A stretch of DNA of 64,000 bases, taken from NCBI GenBank assembly GCA_910579175.1, contig CAJTTB010000009.1, positions 46,567-110,566 on the forward strand, read 5' to 3'. Source of the stretch: an uncultured Oscillospiraceae bacterium (GTDB taxonomy: Bacteria; Bacillota; Clostridia; Oscillospirales; Ruminococcaceae). The notes beneath the pieces were generated by a model that was given only the letters and a program-made list of their open reading frames with translations, was not told where the DNA came from and did not search any database. Numbering within the stretch: the stretch's first letter is position 1; every line of letters begins with the position of its first letter. Positions 35,613 through 43,698 of the stretch are shown in pieces. Position numbers and translations under genes: made by a program.

Positions 35613-37037
35613 ATGAAGCAGTCAGAAATTCGTGAACGTAACACTCGAAAAAAGACATCACCTGTTAAGGCTATCTTGATTGTTATTTTCATCATTCTTC
35701 TTTTGTTGGGAATTGTTATTGGAGTTTATTTTTATCTTCGATACCAAGAAGAACAGGATATGAAACAACAACTTGATATTGATACTTTTTATCAGGGAAT
35801 TACAATACAAGGGATTGATATGGGAGGCAAGACAAAGGAAGAAGCCAAAGTGCTTTTAACAGAAATAGAGCCCTCTTTGCGAAATCCAATCGATATTACT
35901 TTAACATATCAAGAACACTCTTATCATTATACACAAGATCATTTTGATTTTACTTATGATACAGATAAGGTTATTGAACAAGCCCTTTCTTATGGTAGAG
36001 ATGGCGACATTCGAGAACGTTATGCCACTGTTATGGCATTGCAACACAATCCCCAAAATTATGAAATTACATCTTCACTGGTATCCGACAACAAGCCTGC
36101 CCAATATATTGCACAAATTGCAGACGAACTCTATACAGCGCCCGTCAATCCAGTCACCAAATTCGATCCAAATGCTGTACCTATGTTTTTCTCTACCCAA
36201 GGAATCAATGGTTTTGAAATTAACCAACAGCAGGCACTTGATGCCTTTTCCAAATTATTGACCGAATCCGGACAAGGTACCATTGAATTAACTACCATCG
36301 AAATCCCATTTTCAAACGAAACAGACGATTTGGCAACCAGAACACAATTGCTCAGTTCTTTCACAACCGTTTCCACCAATAATGCAAATGGAAATCACAA
36401 TATGCAATTGGCTTTACAAAAGGTCAATGGTACAGTATTACAACCAGGTGAAATATTTTCTTATAACACCACGATAGGCAATAGTACTTCTGCGGCAGGT
36501 GGATGGCTTGCAGCAGCGGCTTTAAAAAATGGAAAAACCGTGCAGGAATACGGTGGCGGTATCTGTCAAGCTTCTACCACTTTATATGGAGCAGTACTGC
36601 GTGCAGATTTAAAGGTTGTTACTCGATATAATCATCGTTGGCCATCTACTTATGTTCCAATTGGTCAAGATGCAACTGTTGACTATCCCGGTTTGGATTT
36701 CCAATTTCAAAATAATTATGATACTGAAATTTTTATTCAATCTTATATGACTGGAACTACTTTAGTTGTAAACATTTATGGAAAGCCTTCCTCTGAATGG
36801 GATAAAATTGAAGTTGTTTCTCAAAAAACAGAAACCATTGCAGCTCCAGAAACAATTTATGAACAAGACGCAGAACTTCCAACTGGAACAGAGGTGGTAG
36901 ATGTCACTTCTCGCGCCGGTTCCAAAGCTGCTGGAAGCAAAATTTACTATAAAAATGGAGTTGAGGTAAAACGTGAAGCAATTGCCTCTTCTTACTACAA
37001 ACCTGTTCAGGGCGTTATCAAAGTAGGAATCGGATAA
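35613..37037 (+). CDS. VanW family protein with YoaR-like domain
   Basis: A 474-aa cell-surface protein. A cytoplasmic basic stretch, one TM helix (about 18-42), a YoaR-like/putative peptidoglycan-binding region (about 60-235) and the VanW domain (about 240-385) are visible. The VanW core includes FSYNTTIGNSTSAAGGW, YGGGICQASTTLYGAVLRA and YNHRWPSTYVPIGQDATV. VanW proteins occur in some glycopeptide-resistance clusters but are widespread in Firmicutes; their biochemical role is not settled. The C-terminal 80 residues are a probable beta-rich tail. The ATG at 35613 has AAAGGAG 8 nt upstream. Monocistronic with its own promoter and terminator. Confidence 0.9.
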   Translation: MKQSEIRERNTRKKTSPVKAILIVIFIILLLLGIVIGVYFYLRYQEEQDMKQQLDIDTFYQGITIQGIDMGGKTKEEAKVLLTEIEPSLRNPIDITLTYQEHSYHYTQDHFDFTYDTDKVIEQALSYGRDGDIRERYATVMALQHNPQNYEITSSLVSDNKPAQYIAQIADELYTAPVNPVTKFDPNAVPMFFSTQGINGFEINQQQALDAFSKLLTESGQGTIELTTIEIPFSNETDDLATRTQLLSSFTTVSTNNANGNHNMQLALQKVNGTVLQPGEIFSYNTTIGNSTSAAGGWLAAAALKNGKTVQEYGGGICQASTTLYGAVLRADLKVVTRYNHRWPSTYVPIGQDATVDYPGLDFQFQNNYDTEIFIQSYMTGTTLVVNIYGKPSSEWDKIEVVSQKTETIAAPETIYEQDAELPTGTEVVDVTSRAGSKAAGSKIYYKNGVEVKREAIASSYYKPVQGVIKVGIG

Positions 37038-37046
37038 TTACATAAA

Positions 37047-37085
37047 TAAAAACTGTTACAATATTTTTGTAACAGTTTTTTTATT
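37047..37085 (+). terminator. Terminator of the VanW gene
   Basis: AAAAACTGTTACAA and TTGTAACAGTTTTTTT form a 14-bp stem with a T tract, 10 bp past the stop. Confidence 0.9.
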
Positions 37086-37232
37086 GACCATATGGGCAAA
37101 AATCATCTGGTAATTTTTTGATTAACTACACCTATCTGGTATGATAAGTGTGTGCTTTATCTACCACAGATATCAAAAGCTTTCACTCTTTTGCTCCCTT
37201 TTCAGAAAAATGTTCCCAATGCAGGAAGTTAT

Positions 37233-37667
37233 CTAGTTCATATCAAATAGCCAATAGCCTTCTTTGTGTAATGCAATATTTATTTCTTCCCATTTTTCTC
37301 GAAATGGCATTAGAGTACTTTGTTCGTCTGTATAGGGTATTTTTAAGCCAAAACGTATCTGCTCTTTATTTGTATATAATTCAATGTAAGATATTCCGCC
37401 TATACGAAATTCTTTATTCCCAGCATATATACATTTTTGTTTTTTTCGTATAATTTTTGTCAGAAGAGTCTCCTTGTGATGCTTTTCCCACCATATACCA
37501 GCACTTTCTTTCAAATCTATCACTTGTTCAATATTTTCGTTATCTTTATACTTTAACAATGTATCAGATATTCCTGTAATGCTGTCCATATCAAATAATA
37601 TAGTACTCCTCATCCATGTCTGCTCATTGTAATGACCAATCACATTCCAAAATGCTTGCACATCCAT
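37233..37667 (-). CDS. Uncharacterised protein, possible hybrid
   Basis: A 144-aa soluble protein. The first 18 residues (MDVQAFWNVIGHYNEQTW) resemble the start of DUF6064-type membrane proteins, as recalled. The rest is charged, has no TM helices and reads like an immunity/SMI1-type small domain (IWWEKHHKETLLTKII, RIGGISYIELYT, FREKWEEINIALHK). No family is recognised with confidence. AGAGGTAG lies 5 nt before the ATG. An in-frame deletion joining two genes at about residue 18 would explain the mismatch. Confidence 0.5.
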   Translation of the reverse strand: MDVQAFWNVIGHYNEQTWMRSTILFDMDSITGISDTLLKYKDNENIEQVIDLKESAGIWWEKHHKETLLTKIIRKKQKCIYAGNKEFRIGGISYIELYTNKEQIRFGLKIPYTDEQSTLMPFREKWEEINIALHKEGYWLFDMN

Positions 37668-37682
37668 TGATCTACCTCTACA

Positions 37683-37790
37683 GTTTCCAGTTTATTACTT
37701 TCATTTTACCATAGAGTCCAGTACCACTCAATAGGCTTTCGTAAAATTGCTGGGATTTTTTAGCCAGCAACACTTTTCTTAAAAGGGACC
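37683..37790 (-). repeat. Degenerate coding-like repeat, copy 2
   Basis: The minus strand, read from 37790 downward, translates without stop as SLLRKVLLAKKSQQFYESLL, then SGTGLYGKMKVINWKL. The same peptide pattern recurs at 29072-29143, and its first part at 41436-41460. No start or ribosome binding site is seen. It looks like the decayed 3' end of a repeated gene. A weaker copy of the CCCTTTTCAGAAAAATGTT core is at 37195-37215. The rest of 37791-38077 holds nothing recognised. Confidence 0.45.
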
Positions 37791-38077
37791 TCTTTTGTAC
37801 TTACATCTTATTGATTGATGGTTTATAAATTGCTCTTTAACACCATAAACCATAAAATGATATCATCTAGCCAACCTTCGTGAAATCGCTGTTTTTCTGA
37901 TGCAAGATGTTCCAATAATAAAATAAACATTCTTTTATTACATTATCTTAAAATATTATTACCATTTTCCCTGTATGAAATCATTTTGGATACTTGTTTT
38001 TATATAAAACGATTTCATATCATTTTACATATTTAGATATTTCTCAATAGAAAGAACGTTATTATATTCTCCATCTC

Positions 38078-38515
38078 TTAATTTGACGCTTGATTCTTTT
38101 GATTTTTGCGATATTGCAAATAGCTCTCTAAAATAATTGTTGCAGCTACCTCATCAATGATTTCTTTGCGCTTTTGCCCTTTGACATTTATTTCATTCAA
38201 ATAAGTTGTTGCCTGCATGGTGGTTTGACGTTCATCCCAAAGCTCTACTGGCAAAGGAATCAATGCTTTTAATGCCTTTGCAAACTTTTGACACAGCTCT
38301 GCACGAGAACCCAGTGTCCCATCCATGTTCTTGGGCAAACCCACCACAATCATTTCCACTCCTAGTTCCTTTGTCGCAGCATAGGCAACCTTCTTTACAC
38401 AGGTCTCAAAATCCCTCTCTTGTATTACTCCAACCGGAGAAGCCAAAAACTCTGTACGGTCACAAACAGCCAATCCCGTTCTCGCTTCTCCAAAATCCAC
38501 TGCCATAATTTTCAT
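38078..38515 (-). CDS. ruvX: Putative pre-16S rRNA nuclease (Holliday junction resolvase-like)
   Basis: A 145-aa YqgF/RuvX RNase H-fold nuclease for 16S rRNA 5' maturation. The first acidic strand IMAVDFGEARTGLAVCD, VVGLPKNMDGT and the ELWDERQTTMQA segment with its catalytic Glu are conserved, as is the C-terminal DEVAATIILESYL. It lies 17 bp after the phosphatase gene and is probably cotranscribed with pyrK-pyrD. Confidence 0.93.
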   Translation of the reverse strand: MKIMAVDFGEARTGLAVCDRTEFLASPVGVIQERDFETCVKKVAYAATKELGVEMIVVGLPKNMDGTLGSRAELCQKFAKALKALIPLPVELWDERQTTMQATTYLNEINVKGQKRKEIIDEVAATIILESYLQYRKNQKNQASN

Positions 38516-38532
38516 TACTTATCCATTCCTTT

Positions 38533-39183
38533 TTATTTTAAATTCCAAAGCTGATGTACTGTTGTTCGCAATTCTTCTGTTAAGTAATCCGCTCTATTCT
38601 GCCACACCAATTCAAAGTAATCTCCATCAAACACCGCTTTAGTAACTGAAGCATTGTCAACAATATCACTGCGATTGAGTTTATCAACACAACGATATTT
38701 GATAAATGCCAACAGATTGCTGATAGCACATCCATGAGAGATGATTGCAATCGTTTTATTTGGATTGTCTGCTACCAGTTGCAATAGTGTTTGTTTTACC
38801 CGCTCATATACTTGGGTCATAGGCTCCCCATTAGGGGCACAAAAACGACTGGGATGGTGATACCAATTGTCATTTTGAACGGGGTCTTTTTCAGGAAAAT
38901 CCGCCCATTTTTGACCTTCCCAATCACCACCATGAATCTCCATTAATCCATTATGTAGTTGAATTTCATGTCCATAATAACGATTAACCGCTTTTGCAGT
39001 TTCCTGTGCCCTAAAAAGTGGGCTGGAATAAATTGTATCTAATTTTAACTGTTTACAAAATTCTGCTAAACTGTCTAGCTGCTGATATCCCAATTGGGTA
39101 ATTTCTCCATCATAATGCCCTTGAAAGACTTTATCCACATTTCCTTGTGCCTGTGCATGACGAATAATATATACCGTTGTCAC
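38533..39183 (-). CDS. Histidine phosphatase family protein
   Basis: A 216-aa phosphoglycerate-mutase-like phosphatase. It has the RHA variant of the catalytic motif (YIIRHAQAQGN, His8), SSPLFRAQETA, an acidic GLMEIHGGDWEG loop and the second His in IISHGCAISNLL. The substrate is unknown. It lies 23 bp downstream of pyrD and 17 bp upstream of ruvX. Confidence 0.88.
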   Translation of the reverse strand: MTTVYIIRHAQAQGNVDKVFQGHYDGEITQLGYQQLDSLAEFCKQLKLDTIYSSPLFRAQETAKAVNRYYGHEIQLHNGLMEIHGGDWEGQKWADFPEKDPVQNDNWYHHPSRFCAPNGEPMTQVYERVKQTLLQLVADNPNKTIAIISHGCAISNLLAFIKYRCVDKLNRSDIVDNASVTKAVFDGDYFELVWQNRADYLTEELRTTVHQLWNLK

Positions 39184-39206
39184 TTCATACCACTTCTCTC
39201 TCTATA

Positions 39207-40118
39207 TTACCATGGTTGCACCTGACCAATCAAATCCACTACCTTTTCTATTTGATTTTCCTCCAAATACTGATTCAAACCATCTGCTATTTTGATTGGT
39301 GCCCATGGATCAGAAAAAATTGCCGCACCTATCTGAACTGCGGAAGCTCCTGCCAACATCATTTCAACTGCATCTTGTACAGTTGAAATTCCCCCCATAC
39401 CCACAACTGGAATTTTAACCGCATTTGCCACCTGCCAAACCATTCTTACTGCGATGGGAAATACTGCTGGACCACTTAAACCACCAACATTATTTTTTAA
39501 AATAGGGCGACGCGTTTTAATATCAATCCTCATACCCAATAATGTATTGATCAAAGATACTGCGTCCGCCCCAGCCGCTTCTACTGATTTTGCAATATCC
39601 ACAATGCTGGTAACATTTGGGGAAAGTTTTACCATCAGCGGCTTTGTTGTTATCTTTCTCACTGCTGCGGTAATCTCTCCCGCTGCCTGACAACTTGTAC
39701 CAAATGCTGCACCACCTTGTTTTACATTTGGACAAGAAATATTTAATTCTATCATATCCACATCGGTGGGTTCTAATCGTCTCGCTATCTCCATACAGTC
39801 CTCTACTGTATGCCCTGCCACATTGGCAATGATAACCGTATCTTGTGTTTTTAAAAAAGGAAGTTCATGCTCAATAAAATAATCAATACCAGGATTTTGC
39901 AAACCCACGGAATTTAACATACCATTTGGTGTTTCTGCAACTCGTGGCGGAAGATTTCCATTTTGGGCATAAAGCGTCATTCCCTTACATGAAATTCCAC
40001 CCAACTTTGAAAGTGGATATAAACTGAGATACTCTTGTCCAAAGCCATAAGCCCCAGATGCTGGAATGACTGGATTTTTAAAAGTTACCCCTGCAATTGT
40101 CACACTTAAATCTGCCAT
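39207..40118 (-). CDS. pyrD: Dihydroorotate dehydrogenase B, catalytic subunit
   Basis: A 303-aa class 1B enzyme that oxidises dihydroorotate to orotate with FMN. NPVIPASGAYGFGQEY, the catalytic-Cys segment ELNISCPNVKQGG, VKLSPNVTSI and GMGGISTVQDAVEMMLAGA (FMN phosphate) are conserved. It forms a heterotetramer with PyrK, whose gene is 16 bp upstream. Confidence 0.96.
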   Translation of the reverse strand: MADLSVTIAGVTFKNPVIPASGAYGFGQEYLSLYPLSKLGGISCKGMTLYAQNGNLPPRVAETPNGMLNSVGLQNPGIDYFIEHELPFLKTQDTVIIANVAGHTVEDCMEIARRLEPTDVDMIELNISCPNVKQGGAAFGTSCQAAGEITAAVRKITTKPLMVKLSPNVTSIVDIAKSVEAAGADAVSLINTLLGMRIDIKTRRPILKNNVGGLSGPAVFPIAVRMVWQVANAVKIPVVGMGGISTVQDAVEMMLAGASAVQIGAAIFSDPWAPIKIADGLNQYLEENQIEKVVDLIGQVQPW

Positions 40119-40134
40119 CGTAAGACCTCACCTT

Positions 40135-40908
40135 CTAATCAAAAATAACATTTTCTGCTGGAAAGACTGGACCATCCTTGCAAACATGAGCCAAATATTC
40201 GTTTCCATTTTTTACTGTTTTGCAAGCGCATACCAAACAAGCGCCCACACCACATCCCATGCGCTCTTCCAAAGACACTTCACAGGGAATATTATATTCC
40301 TTTGCCAATTCCACAACACCTTTTAACATCATTTGGGGACCACAAGCATAAATCATATCTGCATGTTCCTGTAATAGATGATATTTCAGCGCATTTGTTA
40401 CAAATCCCTTGCCGCCCATCGTTCCATCATCGGTGCAAAGCATCAAATGCGCGCCAATCCGTTTAAAATCTTCATTCAAAATCACCGCATTGGCAGAGCG
40501 AAATCCAGTAATTGCAGTTGCATTATCACCATAATACTTCGCAACTTCCAACATAGGAGGAACTCCAATCCCCCCGCCCACTACAACTACTTTTTTTTGC
40601 TTCTCCAGCTTTGTAAATCCATTTCCCAATGGACCCATGATATCAATCAACTCTCCTTGATTTAATTGGGAAAGCTGTTGTGTTCCTTCTCCTCGCACTT
40701 CAAAAACAATCCGAATGGTTCCCTTTTGCGGGTCTATTTCACAGATTGAAATGGGTCTGCGCAACAAAAACCCCTTTACTTTTAAATGCACAAACTGTCC
40801 TGGTTGTGCCAAATGAGCAATTTCTTCCGCCAAAATAACAAAATCATATACATTCTTTGCCAAATTTGTTTTAGAAAGAATTTGGTATTCTCCTTGCAGA
40901 TATTTCAT
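40135..40908 (-). CDS. pyrK: Dihydroorotate dehydrogenase B, electron-transfer subunit
   Basis: A 257-aa FAD/[2Fe-2S] protein that passes electrons from PyrD to NAD+. It has FAD-binding LLRRPISICE, NAD-binding VVGGGIGVPPMLEVA, and the cluster ligands in RMGCGVGACLVCACK with a fourth Cys in HVCKDGPVF. First gene of a probable pyrK-pyrD-phosphatase-ruvX unit. Confidence 0.95.
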   Translation of the reverse strand: MKYLQGEYQILSKTNLAKNVYDFVILAEEIAHLAQPGQFVHLKVKGFLLRRPISICEIDPQKGTIRIVFEVRGEGTQQLSQLNQGELIDIMGPLGNGFTKLEKQKKVVVVGGGIGVPPMLEVAKYYGDNATAITGFRSANAVILNEDFKRIGAHLMLCTDDGTMGGKGFVTNALKYHLLQEHADMIYACGPQMMLKGVVELAKEYNIPCEVSLEERMGCGVGACLVCACKTVKNGNEYLAHVCKDGPVFPAENVIFD

Positions 40909-40949
40909 ATTAATGATTCCTTTCTATCTTTTGATACAATTGGTTATTT

Positions 40950-40978
40950 ATTATAACAGAAAAACCCAAAAAGAGCAA
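40950..40978 (-). promoter_or_regulatory. Promoter of pyrK
   Basis: The minus strand reads TTGCTC, 17 bp, TATAAT, 42-70 bp upstream of the pyrK ATG. No PyrR attenuator structure is visible in the short leader. Confidence 0.6.
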
Positions 40979-41084
40979 ATCAATCCATAAATTCCTTCCC
41001 TTTCAGACTGGTATTGCTAAAAGCCATTTCAGCAAAATATACAAAGCGGACAGCCATTCACAGATGGATGACTGAACTGGAATT

Positions 41085-41411
41085 TTATTGATTATATGCC
41101 TCTTTACTTACCGGATGCAGCTCCAATTCCCAGTCCTCGAAAGGCTTGTCAGGACTATCATCAGGTTTAAAATATCTTCGGATATATTCTGCGGCTCTTT
41201 TTTCACAATATTTATAATTTGAAACATTTCCTTCCTGATCTAATTCAATGTTATTCATAAATATCGAAAACGCCTGCTCCATGCAGCTGCTATCTTCCTC
41301 TAATTCGTTCAAATAATCAATTCCTTCTAGAATCGGATATCCCAATGTCCCATGCACAAACCAATACGAAAATTGTCTTACTGCACCAGATAAATAAATA
41401 CTTACTTTCAT
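41085..41411 (-). CDS. Small DUF7677-like protein, possible immunity factor
   Basis: A 108-aa soluble protein. The ATG at 41411 is preferred because AGGAGGG lies 9 nt upstream; the open frame extends to 41591 through decayed repeat sequence. Visible features are AVRQFSYWFVHGTLGYPILE, an acidic SSCMEQAF helix and YKYCEKRAAEYIRRYF. It resembles, from memory, the DUF7677 family of small proteins found with toxin-immunity genes. It neighbours an Imm51-like gene 176 bp upstream. Confidence 0.6.
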   Translation of the reverse strand: MKVSIYLSGAVRQFSYWFVHGTLGYPILEGIDYLNELEEDSSCMEQAFSIFMNNIELDQEGNVSNYKYCEKRAAEYIRRYFKPDDSPDKPFEDWELELHPVSKEAYNQ

Positions 41412-41560
41412 AATCGTAAACCCTCCTGTATCGTTCAGCAACACCCTTCTCAAAAGGGATATAAATTCCTTTTTTAAATTGATATCACTCCATACCACAT
41501 TAGAAACACACTTGTAAAAATCTTTAAAACAGGGAGCTACCTTTACAGACAGCTCCCCAA
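41412..41560 (-). repeat. Degenerate coding-like repeat, copy 3
   Basis: In frame with, but upstream of, the small gene at 41085-41411, this sequence translates as GELSVKVAPCFKDFYKCVSN and continues to EFISLLRRVLL. The last part matches the SLLRKVLL peptide of the repeats at 29072 and 37683. No ribosome binding site is seen. It is taken as a repeat remnant rather than an N-terminal extension. Confidence 0.4.
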
Positions 41561-41587
41561 CAAACTGAAACTTATCAAATTTTCTTA

Positions 41588-41944
41588 TCAATCCAACTCA
41601 GCTCGACTGAACAAATCCAAAATAAGAGGTTTGTTCTCACAAGCTTTTTTGAACTGAAGAATAAAATCGGACAAGGCATTTTTATCATCAGAATAAGCAC
41701 AAAACATATCTGCTTCTGGGTCAAAGCCAATTTTATTCTCCAAATCAGAACACATTTCATTCAAGAACACCTGTGCCAAACTGCCCCAATCATAGCCATT
41801 ACCTATAAATCCCTCTTCTGCACGAGTATCAAAAATCTCTTGCAGATATCCAGAACCTACTGTTAAACAAACAGAAGCTCCTGCACTTTGTTTTACCCAA
41901 ATAAAAGGTGCAATTTCATTTTCAAATTGTTTTGTGATATTCAT
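41588..41944 (-). CDS. Imm51 family immunity protein
   Basis: A 118-aa soluble protein. EIAPFIWVKQSAGASVCLTV, EIFDTRAEEGFIGNGYDWGS and FDPEADMFCAYSDDKNAL follow the Imm51 pattern of polymorphic-toxin immunity proteins, as recalled. The ATG at 41944 has AAAAGGAG 6 nt upstream; the frame could start at 42010. No toxin gene is visible in the window, so it is an orphan immunity gene, perhaps protecting against a neighbour's effector. Confidence 0.72.
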   Translation of the reverse strand: MNITKQFENEIAPFIWVKQSAGASVCLTVGSGYLQEIFDTRAEEGFIGNGYDWGSLAQVFLNEMCSDLENKIGFDPEADMFCAYSDDKNALSDFILQFKKACENKPLILDLFSRAELD

Positions 41945-42122
41945 TTTTATTCTCCTTTTAAAATTCTGGTTTATTACCCTGATTATAACATACACTTTAC
42001 ATTCATTCAATCCGTAAATTTCTAAGTTATCAACACCCTTTTAAAAAATAACATGATAAAAAGATATTAGACAAACCACTGAAAAAGTGCTATATTAATA
42101 CTATAAGCAAGGAGGTTTTGTT

Positions 42123-42857
42123 GTGAGTCAAGAAAACAAATATGATAACCCTGCATTTTTTGAGCAATACAAACAAATGCTACGTTCTGTAAAAGGTTTG
42201 GAAGGGGCAGGCGAATGGCATCAGTTCAGAAAAATGATGCCTGATTTCAAAAAAAAGCGTGTACTGGACTTGGGTTGTGGCTTTGGATGGCACTGTCGTT
42301 ATGCCGCAGATCACGGTGCTGTGGAAGTCGTTGGAGTAGACTTGTCTGAAAAGATGTTAGATGAAGCAAAAAATATGACAACTTCTCCAAAAATACTTTA
42401 TATTCAACGCGCTATTGAAGATGCTATCTTTCCATCAAATTCTTTTGATGTTGTGATCAGTTCCCTTGCATTTCATTATGTTCCCTCTTTTGAAGATATT
42501 TGTAAACAGGTATATGACTGTTTAACTGAACAGGGTGACTTTGTTTTTTCTGTGGAACATCCCACTTTTACCGCTCAGGGAAAGCAAGATTGGTATTATG
42601 GAGAAGATGGAAAAATCCTTCACTGGCCAGTTGACAACTACTTTATGGAAGGTGTTCGAAAAACCACCTTTTTAGGAGAACAGGTGACCAAATATCACAA
42701 GACCATGACTACCTATCTCAATACACTGCTGACACATGGATTTGAAATCACTGGTATTATTGAGGCACAGCCTGATCCAGAAATGTTAAATATCCCTGGT
42801 ATGCGCGATGAATTGCGTAGACCGATGATGTTATTGGTCTCTGCCAGAAAAAAATAA
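42123..42857 (+). CDS. Class I SAM-dependent methyltransferase
   Basis: A 244-aa methyltransferase with RVLDLGCGFGWHCRYAA (SAM motif I), VVGVDLSEKMLDEA and VVISSLAFHYV. The SVEHPTF segment is common in small-molecule methyltransferases of this group. The start is GTG at 42123 behind AAGGAGG. It is monocistronic and convergent with gatD, with a shared terminator. Substrate unknown. Confidence 0.9.
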   Translation: MSQENKYDNPAFFEQYKQMLRSVKGLEGAGEWHQFRKMMPDFKKKRVLDLGCGFGWHCRYAADHGAVEVVGVDLSEKMLDEAKNMTTSPKILYIQRAIEDAIFPSNSFDVVISSLAFHYVPSFEDICKQVYDCLTEQGDFVFSVEHPTFTAQGKQDWYYGEDGKILHWPVDNYFMEGVRKTTFLGEQVTKYHKTMTTYLNTLLTHGFEITGIIEAQPDPEMLNIPGMRDELRRPMMLLVSARKK

Positions 42858-42874
42858 ATGTTATTATAAAAATT

Positions 42875-42910
42875 ATCAGAGGGCTGAAACTGTGCTTTCA
42901 GCCTTCTGAT
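42875..42910. terminator. Bidirectional terminator
   Basis: ATCAGAGGGCTGAAA and TTTCAGCCTTCTGAT form a 15-bp stem with one G-T pair between convergent genes. Confidence 0.8.
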
Positions 42911-42917
42911 TGCTTTA

Positions 42918-43697
42918 TTATACTGGTACACTCAAAGAGCGTGCCGTACTTTTAGATGTGACATTGGTTGCCTCTTTGCTGAGTTTTTCCAGCGTAATGC
43001 GATAAGAATTTTCCTCATAGGGATAAGAAATCTCCTGATATTGAAAGCCCTTAAATTGTTTTCCAATCAACATAATTACTTCCTTCATAAAATGAGGGTT
43101 ATTGACCAACACTGCACCAATCAAGTGCATCCCAAATAAATTGTGATAACGATAACCGTCATAAGGGGTTACAATGTGATTTTCTACACCCACTTTCATG
43201 GTAAAGCTAGGCTGTTCTATCCCCGTAATATCTGCACTGTGGTTGACAAAACCAACAAAGGGATGTTTCTTATCCCAAATACAGCTACAAACTACATCGC
43301 CAACATATCTGCGCTCGCCATACTCCTTTACAGTAAAATCACAAATTCCCAATCCCTGATAATTTTTCCCATCCAAACCGTGAATTTCTTTTCCCAACAT
43401 ATCAAATGCGTTTCCTGTAAACAACATCACAGTGCCATTTTCTGCACATGTCTTTAATTCTTTGCGGTAACGGGAAAGATCTTTCAGTGCAACCCTTTGA
43501 TTTTTTTCGGTGCCAGCTCCTAGATAAATAAATTGATAATCAGAAAATATCACATCATCACCCACTTCAAAATGATCTATTATCACTTTAAATCCTTGAT
43601 CTTTTAGATGACGTTCCAATACTACAATATTGCTATAGCCTCCATATAAGTTCATCAACTTACTATATAAAAAAAGAATTTTTACACAACCGTTCAT
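42918..43697 (-). CDS. GatD-like type 1 glutamine amidotransferase lacking the nucleophile Cys
   Basis: A 259-aa protein of the CobB/CobQ-like GATase family paired with a MurT-like ligase. In GatD the glutaminase nucleophile lies in a CGGYQ motif. Here the same position reads LFTGNAFDMLG, with Thr94 in place of Cys. His191 (FGMHLIGAVL) is kept. YLGAGTEKNQ and the N-terminal LYGGYSNIVVL are also family features. Without the Cys it should not release ammonia from glutamine, so it may be a structural partner. The bona fide cbiP and cbiA GATases in the window keep their Cys. 1-bp gap from the murT-like gene. Confidence 0.83.
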   Translation of the reverse strand: MNGCVKILFLYSKLMNLYGGYSNIVVLERHLKDQGFKVIIDHFEVGDDVIFSDYQFIYLGAGTEKNQRVALKDLSRYRKELKTCAENGTVMLFTGNAFDMLGKEIHGLDGKNYQGLGICDFTVKEYGERRYVGDVVCSCIWDKKHPFVGFVNHSADITGIEQPSFTMKVGVENHIVTPYDGYRYHNLFGMHLIGAVLVNNPHFMKEVIMLIGKQFKGFQYQEISYPYEENSYRITLEKLSKEATNVTSKSTARSLSVPV

Positions 43698-43698
43698 A

